Assembly (NCBI GenBank): GCA_965242745.1
Contig: CBDETG010000089.1
Span: 1-12,949 of the forward strand
Reading direction: 5' to 3'
Length of the DNA stretch: 12,949 nucleotides
From: JABAAI01 sp965242745
GTDB taxonomy: Bacteria; Spirochaetota; Leptospiria; Leptospirales; Leptonemataceae
The position numbers and the translations under genes were made by a program. Below are positions 1 through 6,989 of this stretch, one piece after another (position 1 is the stretch's first letter; each line of letters opens with the position of its first letter). Under the pieces are notes generated by a model. It searched no databases. It saw only the letters and a list, made by a program, of their open reading frames with translations, and was not told the origin of the DNA.

Positions 1-519
1 GGGATGAAATACCGCATCTGCCGGAGCTGTCGGCCGCGGCCAGGCCTCCAAAACATCGCCGCAGTCGGGCACATTCTCGTCGCCTTCGTCCGTCAATGCA
101 TCATTGCCGGTAATCGTCTCGCAGACGTCGATGGTGGTCGAGGCGCTGGGATTATCCATCGCAGGATTGGCCGGATCAAAGTCAAAATACAGCAGCCGCG
201 GATAAGAGCCGTCTGCAAAGAGCCAGCGCGTGGCGAGCCAGGAGCTGGCGTCGTTTACGTCATCAGTATCGGTGTCGGTATCCAGCCAAGCTGTGGCGGG
301 CTGCGTGGCCTCAGTACCTGCGCCGGTGATGCCGCTGAGATCAGCAATCGTAACGCCGGCGGGGGCGCTACCGGCCTTGGCTGTGACGCCGCTGGCCTCC
401 GTATCGAAACGGTTGTTGGCGATGGCCGCGTTTAGCTGGTTTTGAGTGCCCACTAGGATACGCCCAAAAAAGCCGGTATTATCGCTGGTCTGGCTGGTTG
501 CTGGCGCCTGCAGCGAGGC

Positions 520-1300
520 AGTTAGTAGAGCTCACTTCTGCCACTCCCATCATCGCCATAGAAACGTCCAATCAGAACGCCAATCTCGTCATTGCCAGCG
601 CCGGCAGCGCAGCTTGTCGTAAGCACGCCATCGCAGACGCTTCCAAGGCTCAGGGAGTCGCGTACAATGCCATATCCCAGAAACCCTATCAGGCCGCCCA
701 TAAAATCAACATTCCCATCCCCGCCATCGGAGACATTGCCGCTCGCGCTGCTGCCTGTGATCTGAAAGCTGTCAGCTGCCCGCCCCACCAGGCCGCCCAT
801 GCGATAATCAGAATCATCCCCGCCATCGGAGACATTGCCGCTCGCGCGGCTCCCTGTGATCTGAGGGCAGAACTAGTTGCCCACCCCACCAGGCCGCCCA
901 TGCGATCATTACCACTCCCGCCATCGGAGACATTGCCGCTTGCGCTGCTGCCTGTGATCCGGGCACTAGTCAGTCTGCAAACCCCACCAGGCCGCCCATA
1001 GAATCAGTATTCACCCCGCCATCGGAGACATTGCCGCTTGCGCGGCTCCCTATAATCTGAGAGCTGTTATCTGCCTGCCCCACCAGGCCGCCCATACGAT
1101 CATTTCCCAACCCCGCTATTGGAGACGCTACCGCTTGCGCTGCTACCTTGTGATCTCGGCTGCTATCAGATGCCCGCCCCACCAGGCCGCCCATATAATC
1201 AAAAGTACCACTCCCGCCATCGGAGACATTGCCGCTTGCTGCTGCTCCCTGCTGATCTCACTGTCACCCAGTGCAAACCCCACCAGGCCGCCTATGGAAA
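520..1300 (-). repeat. GLUG repeat array, six units of about 99 bp plus diverged flanks
   Basis: The plus-strand motif ATCGGAGACATTGCCGC (one variant starts ATTGG) starts at 726, 825, 923, 1021, 1118 and 1219, giving spacings of 99, 98, 98, 97 and 101. On the minus strand each unit reads M-G-G-L-V-G-x-A, a variable stretch, then S-G-N-V-S-D-G-G, the GLUG signature. Units at 1021 and 726 are intact (for example GGLVGQADNSSQIIG followed by SRASGNVSDGG). The units at 1219, 1118, 923 and 825 shift frame in the same ~26-bp zone between the two conserved blocks. A diverged unit (GGLIGFLGYG, then GVLIGRF) follows at about 540-700. Confidence 0.85.
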
Positions 1301-1921
1301 CTGAGAGACAGTACTAGCGCTGTCGCCCTGGATGGAGCCGCCGGCCACGTGCGCATTGCTCAGCCTTGTGCCGCTCGTGCCGCCGCAAAGTGCGCCCACA
1401 CGACGACGCCCCCTGATGGTGGGATTCGTTAGCGTGAGATTGCTGATGTCTGCGTTGTCGCAGGCGGCAAAGAGGCCGGCGTCGTTGGTGTGGTCGTTGG
1501 CGGCGGCTGTGCCTGTAATGTCAATGTTCAGGCTGCTGATGCTGTGTCCGTTGCCGTGCAGGCGAGCCGTGAAGCGGGAGCCGCTCTGGTCGCTGCCGAT
1601 GGGGTCAAGGTTGCCTGCTGTGGCGCCGTTCAGGTCGCTGGGGCTGCCAGTGCCGTCATCACTGAAATCAATGTCGTCGACGAGCTCGTAGCCGCAGAGA
1701 TAGACGCTCACGGCTGTTGAGCCGGCGGGCACAGAACCGCTGGCCGGGCTGGCCACACCCGTTGCCGTCACAACATGATAGTCAACGGCGGTGGTGCAGT
1801 CGTCGGTGGCACTTTCGGACGCCCCAGCGATCAGCGGATCCGCCGTGCTGCCTGTTTTATAGCTTGCGCCGGCAAGGTCGTGGCGTATGTTATCCAGCTC
1901 GTCGGCGCTGGCAATCTCAAT

Positions 1922-2356
1922 CAGACCGTCGTTATCGTCGTCCACGTCTGTGGTGTCAAGCGTGCCGTCGTCGTCATCGTCCGTGTCCGCGGTCAGGGTG
2001 CTTGTGCAGCCGTCGACCAGTCGGTCTGGCATGTTGTCGTCGTCGGTGTCCAGGCTGGCGCATTCGTCGGTCGGGAAGTCATCCTCGCTGTCGGCGACGC
2101 CGTCGCCATCATCGTCGGCGTCCTCGCTGTTCTTGCAGCCGTCACCGTCCGGGTCGGCTGTGTCGGCACTGTCATCGCCCGAGGCGGCGCCCGTCTCACC
2201 CGCCGGGCAGCTGTCGTTTGCGTCAGCTATGGCGTCGTTATCGTCGTCGGTGTCGCAGGCGTTGCCTTCCTTGTCGCTGTCTGTGTCGGTTTGGTCGGGG
2301 TTGCTTAGGTTCGGGCAGTTGTCGTCTGCGTTGAATATGCCGTCGCTGTCGTCATC
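1922..2356 (-). repeat. Asp-rich thrombospondin type-3-like calcium-binding repeats
   Basis: The minus-strand translation contains successive DxDxDG-like loops: DDDSDGIFNADDNCP, DTDSDKEGNACD, DTDDDNDAIADANDSCP, DPDGDGCKNSEDADDDGDG, and DVDDDNDGLIEIA at the end. Asp residues spaced in this way with intervening N-C-P motifs match thrombospondin type-3 repeats, which bind calcium and stiffen extracellular proteins. The closing DGLIEI motif is a common bridge between TSP3-like segments and GLUG arrays. This stretch has no frame break. Its low-complexity codons create long but spurious open frames on the opposite strand. Confidence 0.85.
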
Positions 2357-2359
2357 TAC

Positions 2360-3019
2360 GCCGCAGGCAGTCCGGGCAGGGTTGAGGTCTGGCGTCTGGC
2401 CCGTGCATTCCATACAGACTCCGTCTGCTGTGGCAACATGGCCCTCCATGGCGATGCAGGCCGCATCCGTAATGCAGTCATCGCCCAAGATGCTGTTGGG
2501 ATTCGTGCTCACGCCGCCGTGGCAGGCGCTCTCCGTGGTGCAGGCCGTCTTGTCCACATCGCGCACGTTATTTGTGCCCGTGCATTCCACGCATTGGCCG
2601 TCGCTTGTAGCAACGCGGCCATCTTCAGCAACGCAAGCCGCATCGGTAATACATTCGGCATCGTTTAGCACGCTAAAGGCGTTGGCTGAGGTCCTGGCAG
2701 GCTGCCGCGCTTATGCAGGCGCTTTTTTCCATATTACGCACGTTATTTGTGCCCGCGCATTCTTGGCAGACGCCGTCATCCTGTGCAACATGCCCCGCCA
2801 GGTCCATGCAGGCGGCGTCGGTGATGCAGTCCGTGCCCAGCAGGCTGTTGGGGCCGCTGCTGTTGCCTGCATGGCAGGCCATCGCCGTGATGCATTCGGT
2901 CTTGTCCACATTACGCACGTTATTTGTGCCCGTGCATTCCTTGGCAAGGCCATCATCCTGCGCAACATGGCCCGCCATGTCTTGACAGGCCTCGTCCATG
3001 ATACATGCGTTGCCCAGTA
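2360..3019 (-). repeat. Cys-rich tandem repeats of about 60 residues inside the surface protein
   Basis: Four units begin near 3017, 2840, 2668 and 2488, about 172-180 bp apart. Each reads roughly L-G-x-x-C-I-T-D-A-A-C, then a GHVA(Q/T) segment, a D-G-x-C-x-E-C motif, TGTNNVR, and a further C-x(5)-AC. The DNA stretch coding TGTNNVR is the best conserved part, which suggests recent duplication or exchange between units. The last unit is shortened and runs into the Asp-rich TSP3 region. Regularly spaced Cys residues suggest disulphide bonding outside the cytoplasm. One frame break near 2690 falls at the end of the second unit. Confidence 0.75.
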
Positions 3020-3405
3020 TGCTGGTGGGGCTGTGGCTTGTGCCCTGACAGTTAGCCTTGCTGATGCAGGCAAGCGGGTTTACGGTCGTATTGACGACCT
3101 CGCCTTCGCCGCATTCCAGATCAATGCAGGTGTTATCCGCCGGGTTGTAGGTCTCATCGCCCGTGCATGTGACTTGAGTCCTCGCAGGTGGGTTTGCCTT
3201 CCAGCTTGATCTCGCCATCGTGGGGCAGTTGCGTGACGCAGGCCGTCCTGTCCGCGTTGGGAAACTGCGGATCAGGGCAGGCTTCGCACTGATCGTTTTT
3301 GAGAATCTCGCTGCCCGTACAAGTCGGCTTGTCGCCGTTGCCATTTCCATCGCCTCCGGCAGAGCCTCCATTCCCGTTGCTGCTCCCGCAGCCGCCACAG
3401 TTGCC

Positions 3406-3540
3406 AAGAAAGGCAAGGCTCAAACTGAGCAGGCCAAGCTGAAGCGAGCGAAGGCCAGCTCTGCTAAAGTCAGCAAAGCGAAACTTAGCTGAGTGAAAGT
3501 CAGCAGAGCTAAAGTTAGCTGCGCGAAAGCCCAGCCGCTT
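3406..3540. repeat. Nine degenerate 15-bp tandem units encoding pentapeptide-like repeats
   Basis: The plus strand divides into consecutive 15-bp units such as AAAGTCAGCAAAGCG, AAACTTAGCTGAGTG, AAAGTCAGCAGAGCT and AAAGTTAGCTGCGCG. The middle units (3451-3525) are most alike. On the minus strand, in frame with the lipoprotein gene, they read as five-residue units ANFSS, ADFHS, AKFRF, ADFSR, AGLRS, resembling the A(D/N)FxxA pattern of pentapeptide-repeat proteins. The period continues into the hydrophobic signal segment (LQLGL, LSLSL, AFLGN). Units are a multiple of three, so copy-number change would keep the frame. Confidence 0.75.
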
Positions 3541-3608
3541 ATACAAAATCTTATGTGTGCTATAGGGCGCACGTCCCATAATACATGGATGCCAAACTGC
3601 GAATCTTA

Positions 3609-3614
3609 TGTCAA
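3609..3614 (-). promoter_or_regulatory. Possible -35 box (TTGACA) of the surface-protein gene
   Basis: The minus strand carries a perfect TTGACA at 3614-3609, 30 bp before the ATG at 3579. No good -10 box lies 16-18 bp downstream (CATCCA at 17 bp), and the nearest TATTAT is 25 bp away and overlaps the start codon. The call is therefore weak. The 10-bp sequence AATCTTATGT (plus strand) occurs at 3602-3611 and again at 3547-3556, bracketing the start. Confidence 0.25.
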
Positions 3615-3698
3615 GAAAAATTTTATTTTTCGCGCAACAAAAATGCCTGCTGAGACCTAAGGTAGCAGCTCAGTCTTGTTGTATGCAACGTCTTTTCC

Positions 3699-3727
3699 TT
3701 GACCTGAAAGCAGTAGCCAGATATGAG
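3699..3727 (+). promoter_or_regulatory. Candidate sigma-70-type promoter for the hexomutase gene
   Basis: TTGACC (3699-3704) matches the -35 consensus at five of six positions. TATGAG (3722-3727) matches the -10 box at four of six, with a 17-bp spacer. It would start transcription about 80 nt before the preferred start codon at 3815. This is the best match seen in the divergent region; no experimental support. Confidence 0.4.
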
Positions 3728-3814
3728 GTATGCTTAGGCTGTATCTAATGCAAAGCTCTTGGGCTGCAAGGGAGCATGATGAAAACAGCTGTTGTATTGG
3801 AGGCAGGCTGCGTT

Positions 3815-5275
3815 ATGAAAGGAGAGGCTGCAAATTGGCTCAAGGATAACAAAAACCTGATCGTGTCTCTAGCAGGTATAAGGGGGACGCTTCCCGCTGG
3901 CTTGGATGCGGGCAGGAGTTTGTATTTTACTCGTGCATTTGCGCATGGCATAGGGAGGCGCATTGTGATTGGGAGAGATACGCGTTACAGTGGTCTTTTC
4001 CTTAGTCATATTGTCATAGGCGCTCTGCTGGAAGCGGGCAAGGAAGTCATAGACTTGGGTATTGTGCCCACTCCCACTTTGAAATGCGCTGTGAAACTGT
4101 ATAAAGCAGCCGGCGGGATCATGATTACCGCTAGTCATAATCCTATGGAGTGGAACGGCTTCAAGTATTTCAGAGAGGATGGCTTTTTCTTCAGCCAAAC
4201 GCAGTACCAGAGTTGGCAGCGCGCCTTATCCATAAGGCAAAGCGCTGCTTTGAGAGTGAAGCAAGCGGGCTCGTATCACCAAGTGCAGGACTATCGCGGC
4301 CATATAGACGCAATTTTAGATTTTTTAGGTCCAGATCACGTGCAAAGCATTGCGCAAAAAAAATACCGGGTAGTAGTGGATGGAGGAAATGGAGCAGGGG
4401 CAGGGGCCTTACCCAGCCTGCTTGCCGCTTTAGGCTGCGAGTGTATTTGCCTCCATTGTGAGGCAAAGGAGTGCGCAAGATTTCCACGCCCGCCGGAGCC
4501 GCAGGCGCATGCCTTGGCGGGGCTGGGGGCGCTGCTAAAAAAACACAAAGGAGCTGTGGGCTTTGCTCTGGACCCTGATGCAGACCGTCTGAGCTTAGCC
4601 TCTCCCCGCCGCGGCGCCGTGTCTGAGGAGTACAGCCTGCCTCTTGCATTCATGGGATTGCAGTCGTATATACAAAATACAAGCGGCGCTAAAAGTTTTT
4701 ATGGGAACAGGAAATACATCGTAGTCAATTTCTCTACTTCCTTGTTATGCGAAGACCTTGCTGCTCAATACCAAGCGCAAGTCCTGCGCGCCCCTGTAGG
4801 TGAAGCGCATGTTGTAGCTATGATGCGCAAAAAAAGAGCCTTCTTTGGGGGGGAAGGGAATGGGGGAGTGATTTTGCCTGCGGTTGCCTCTTATGGGCGC
4901 GATGCTTTGAGCGGGGCTGCTTTGGTCCTGCATGCGATGGCGCAAAGGCATATTTCTACTATAGACGAGCTTTTAGACGAGCTTCCCGTGATTTACATGA
5001 AAAAAAGCAAACACAGCCTGCCTGCAGCGGGGAAGCTCTCTTGCAGCGCTGCTATTAGGAAGATATATACGCAATTTGTGGAACATTTTCCCGCAGCGCA
5101 GGCTCATTATCAGGATGGCCTCTACCTAAGCCTGCCGGACAGAAGCCGGCTGCATCTCAGGCCCAGCAATACAGAACAGATTTTACGTCTTGTTATAGAG
5201 GCGGCGGATGCGAAAATGCTGGCTTCTATTTATAAGTTTGCAAGGGGGATTTTGGGCCCGGCTTATGGCTCTTAG
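3815..5275 (+). CDS. Phosphohexomutase (phosphoglucosamine mutase / phosphomannomutase family)
   Basis: This alpha-D-phosphohexomutase moves phosphate between C6 and C1 of a hexose through a phosphoserine enzyme. All four active-site loops are present, numbered from the upstream ATG at 3776: TASHNP with catalytic Ser120, metal-binding DPDADR (266-271), sugar-specificity loop GGEGNGG (358-364), and phosphate-binding RPSNTE (462-467). The N-terminal LIVSLAGIRGT is also typical. The GEGNGG loop favours a GlmM-like enzyme (glucosamine-6-P to glucosamine-1-P, for UDP-GlcNAc), but glucose or mannose phosphate cannot be excluded. I prefer ATG 3815 over ATG 3776 or 3779: GGAGG at 3799-3803 lies 11 nt upstream and the catalytic Ser becomes residue 107, close to family numbering; 3776 has a purine-rich site only 1 nt away. 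The product is 486 residues. The gene is cytosolic, monocistronic and convergent with ribBA. Confidence 0.9.
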   Translation: MKGEAANWLKDNKNLIVSLAGIRGTLPAGLDAGRSLYFTRAFAHGIGRRIVIGRDTRYSGLFLSHIVIGALLEAGKEVIDLGIVPTPTLKCAVKLYKAAGGIMITASHNPMEWNGFKYFREDGFFFSQTQYQSWQRALSIRQSAALRVKQAGSYHQVQDYRGHIDAILDFLGPDHVQSIAQKKYRVVVDGGNGAGAGALPSLLAALGCECICLHCEAKECARFPRPPEPQAHALAGLGALLKKHKGAVGFALDPDADRLSLASPRRGAVSEEYSLPLAFMGLQSYIQNTSGAKSFYGNRKYIVVNFSTSLLCEDLAAQYQAQVLRAPVGEAHVVAMMRKKRAFFGGEGNGGVILPAVASYGRDALSGAALVLHAMAQRHISTIDELLDELPVIYMKKSKHSLPAAGKLSCSAAIRKIYTQFVEHFPAAQAHYQDGLYLSLPDRSRLHLRPSNTEQILRLVIEAADAKMLASIYKFARGILGPAYGS

Positions 5276-5439
5276 AACTGGTCTCAAAAATACATCCATG
5301 TATTTTTTGAGACAGACGCAATTTTAGGGAGACCCTAAAATTGCTCACATTTGGCTTCCTCCGACCATTCTGGTCGTCGTCAGCCAAATGGCGACACATC
5401 CTGTGTCGCAAGAGCCGACTTTTGAGACTGGCTCTTAGA
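5266..5439. repeat. Five-hairpin element bracketed by 11-bp direct repeats, between convergent genes
   Basis: Almost the whole interval folds. H1 is 5281-5295/5298-5313 (GTCTCAAAAATACAT, one bulged base). H2 is 5318-5329/5333-5344 (GCAATTTTAGGG with its exact complement, loop AGA). H3 is 5348-5356/5382-5390 (CATTTGGCT) enclosing 5362-5367/5371-5376 (CGACCA). H4 is 5391-5398/5402-5409 (GCGACACA, loop TCC). H5 is 5410-5416/5430-5436 (AAGAGCC). GTCTCAAAA at 5281-5289 can also pair with TTTTGAGAC at 5420-5428, closing the whole element. TGGCTCTTAGA occurs at 5266-5276 and 5429-5439. It may be a MITE-like or REP/BIME-like insertion and may serve as a bidirectional terminator. No coding frame is evident. 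Confidence 0.85.
5281..5436. terminator. Probable bidirectional transcription terminator formed by the hairpin cluster
   Basis: The stems lie immediately after the TAG stop of the hexomutase gene (5273-5275) and the TAA stop of ribBA (complement of 5435-5437). Transcripts from either side would enter several stable stems at once. There is no classical GC-stem plus U-tract on either strand, so intrinsic termination is inferred from position and structure only. Confidence 0.4.
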
Positions 5440-6646
5440 GGGAACTATGCCCCATGTCATGGCCCATTTTCAGGCCTTTGGTTTCTAGATATTTTTGGTT
5501 GTGCGGGTTTGCTTTGATTTGCAAGGGGATATTTTCTACAATTTCCAAGCCATAGCCCATGATGCCGGCTCTTTTGACAGGATTATTTGAGATCAGGCGT
5601 ATGCGTGAGGCGCCTAAGTCACGAAGGATTTGCGCGCCAACGCCGTAATCCCGCTCATCCATTTTAAATCCCAGCTTGAGATTCGCCTCTACCGTATCAT
5701 AACCTTCTTCCTGCAGGCGGTATGCCTTCAGTTTATTGATCAAGCCTATACCACGCCCTTCTTGTTTCATATACAGGAGTATGCCGCAGCCTTCTTGTTC
5801 TATCATACGCATTGCTTCGTGCAACTGCTGCCCGCAGTCGCAGCGGCAGGAGCCAAAAATATCCCCTGTGAGGCAGGAAGAATGTACCCGCACCATAAGC
5901 GCTTCGTTTTTTTCCCATTGCCCTTTGATCAAAGCCAAATGTATCTCCTTGCTGTCTGTTTGTTGATAGGCAATCAAGCGAAACTTGCCGTAATCTGTGG
6001 GCAAATCCACGTCTATGAGTCTTTCAATAAGGGCTTCGTGTTTCAGGCGATAGGCAATAAGGTCGCGTATGCTGATGATTTTTAAGCTGAACTTTTCTGC
6101 AATTTTGTAGAGCTCCGGCATGCGCGCCATGGTGCCATCTTCGTTCATAATCTCTACTAAGACCCCTGCATCCTCCATGCCGGCCAATCTTGCCAAATCT
6201 ACAGCTGCCTCTGTGTGGCCGGCTCGGCGCAGCACGCCACCCTCCTGCGCCCTTAAGGGGAAAACATGCCCAGGCCTCCGCAGGTCTTCAGGCTGCGTAT
6301 CAGGGCAGATAAGCGCTTGTATCGTTTTGGCACGGTCGGCTGCAGAAATTCCTGTGGTGCAGCCCTGCCCTTTCAGGTCTACAGAGATAGTAAAAGGAGT
6401 AGTAAAGGCGGCGCTGTTCTCATCATCAGCTACCATCATCTTGAGCTTAAGCTCCTTGCATCGCTGCGTGCTGAGGGCAGCGCAGATCAAGCCCCGGCCA
6501 TGGGTGGCCATGAAGTTGACTATGCTGGGGTTAATGTTGCGGCAAGCTGTGATAAAATCGCCCTCATTTTCTCTATCCTCATCATCTACAACAATGACAA
6601 GCTCTCCAGAGGCGATGGCTTTGATGGCTTCTTCTATAGTGTCCAT
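5435..6646 (-). CDS. ribBA: Bifunctional 3,4-dihydroxy-2-butanone-4-phosphate synthase / GTP cyclohydrolase II
   Basis: The N-terminal RibB domain converts ribulose-5-phosphate to dihydroxybutanone phosphate plus formate. The C-terminal RibA domain converts GTP to the diaminopyrimidine precursor. Together they start both branches of riboflavin synthesis in the cytosol. RibB shows VVDDEDRENEGDF close to the start, GHTEAAVDLARLAG, and EIMNEDGTMAR. RibA shows the zinc site in HSSCLTGDIFGSCRCDCG (C-x(10)-C-D-C), the QEGRGIGL loop and SNNPVKRAGIMGYGLEIVE. All key residues are present. I place the start at ATG 6646 (MDTIEEAIKAIASGELV) because RibB proteins normally begin just before this point; it gives 403 residues. 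The frame stays open up to TTG 6760, adding 38 Cys-rich residues unlike the family, and no start has a good ribosome site. No FMN riboswitch was recognised upstream. Confidence 0.93.
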   Translation of the reverse strand: MDTIEEAIKAIASGELVIVVDDEDRENEGDFITACRNINPSIVNFMATHGRGLICAALSTQRCKELKLKMMVADDENSAAFTTPFTISVDLKGQGCTTGISAADRAKTIQALICPDTQPEDLRRPGHVFPLRAQEGGVLRRAGHTEAAVDLARLAGMEDAGVLVEIMNEDGTMARMPELYKIAEKFSLKIISIRDLIAYRLKHEALIERLIDVDLPTDYGKFRLIAYQQTDSKEIHLALIKGQWEKNEALMVRVHSSCLTGDIFGSCRCDCGQQLHEAMRMIEQEGCGILLYMKQEGRGIGLINKLKAYRLQEEGYDTVEANLKLGFKMDERDYGVGAQILRDLGASRIRLISNNPVKRAGIMGYGLEIVENIPLQIKANPHNQKYLETKGLKMGHDMGHSSL

Positions 6647-6989
6647 TCGCAGGCAAATCCAAGTCTGTGCTTTTAGGCAGACGCAGGCAGCATAACATTC
6701 TGCTTCCTGCCAGCTCTGTAAACTAAAAAATCGCTTCGCCATTTTTTTACAATGCCGCAAGAGCAGCCGAGAAGTTTAGAGCCAGCCTTGCTAAAAGTGT
6801 CCTAGTCAGACTGAAGGATCAGTTATAGCGCATAGTTTTTTGAAAAAGTCTTGCTTTTCTTATGGGGCTGCGCGCAAATTGCCTCTTAATGCTGCTATCC
6901 AAAGCCTTTGGGGAAGAGCAAATGCCGGACTTACTGTATGCAGAATAGAGATGCCAAGCAGCATAGAAAAGAGGAGGCCATAGTTTCTC

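Larger units (their letters stand above)
1..3579 (-). pseudogene. Large Cys-rich / TSP3 / GLUG-repeat surface lipoprotein, multiply frameshifted, 3' end outside window
   Basis: Reading leftward from ATG at 3579, the product has a leader of 5-residue repeats, a hydrophobic stretch ending LAFLGNC (Cys61, a relaxed spirochaete-type lipobox), a Gly/Asn-rich linker, four Cys-rich repeats of about 60 residues, Asp-rich thrombospondin type-3-like Ca-binding repeats, a DNDGLIEI motif followed by a beta-helix-like segment, a GLUG array, and a C-terminal part open to position 1. GLUG and TSP3 repeats are typical of large secreted or outer-surface adhesin-like proteins, so an envelope-exposed role is inferred. 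The frame changes near 3176, 2690, 1298, 1250, 1155, 955, 860, 525 and 500. Long stretches between breaks stay open (459 codons over 1292-2671), and the repeats keep their residues on both sides. It may be a decaying gene or carry sequence errors. No clear ribosome site precedes ATG 3579; TTG at 3546 is an alternative start. Confidence 0.8.

Noticed and set aside
720..1240. Regular ~99-bp repeats that could suggest a CRISPR array
   Set aside because: The units are coding (GLUG), the whole unit is conserved rather than a short repeat with unique spacers, and no cas genes are present.
1717..2334. Arg-rich 205-codon plus-strand open frame
   Set aside because: Shadow of the TSP3-encoding minus strand; the composition follows from GAC/GAT codons read in reverse.
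1887..3209. 440-codon open frame on the plus strand, Ser/Val-rich at first
   Set aside because: It lies opposite the Asp-rich and Cys-rich repeats. The biased codons of the real minus-strand gene remove stops there; the plus translation has no domain and no ribosome site.
4306..4319. AGACGCAATTTTAG inside the hexomutase gene is identical to part of hairpin H2 (5314-5327)
   Set aside because: A single 14-bp match in about 13 kb is not improbable, and the inner copy lacks the complementary arm.
5266..5439. Integron attC or dif-like site for the nearby Xer enzyme
   Set aside because: The stems do not show the paired core-site layout of attC or the 11-6-11 layout of dif, and the xer gene is 5 kb away.
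6776..6802. TTAGAGCCAGCCTTGCTAAAAGT resembles the reverse complement of the right end of the hairpin element
   Set aside because: Similarity is short and gapped, with no accompanying stems; it is too weak to call a second copy.
6647..6989. Possible FMN riboswitch before ribBA
   Set aside because: No recognisable RFN-element core was found on the minus strand of this region.
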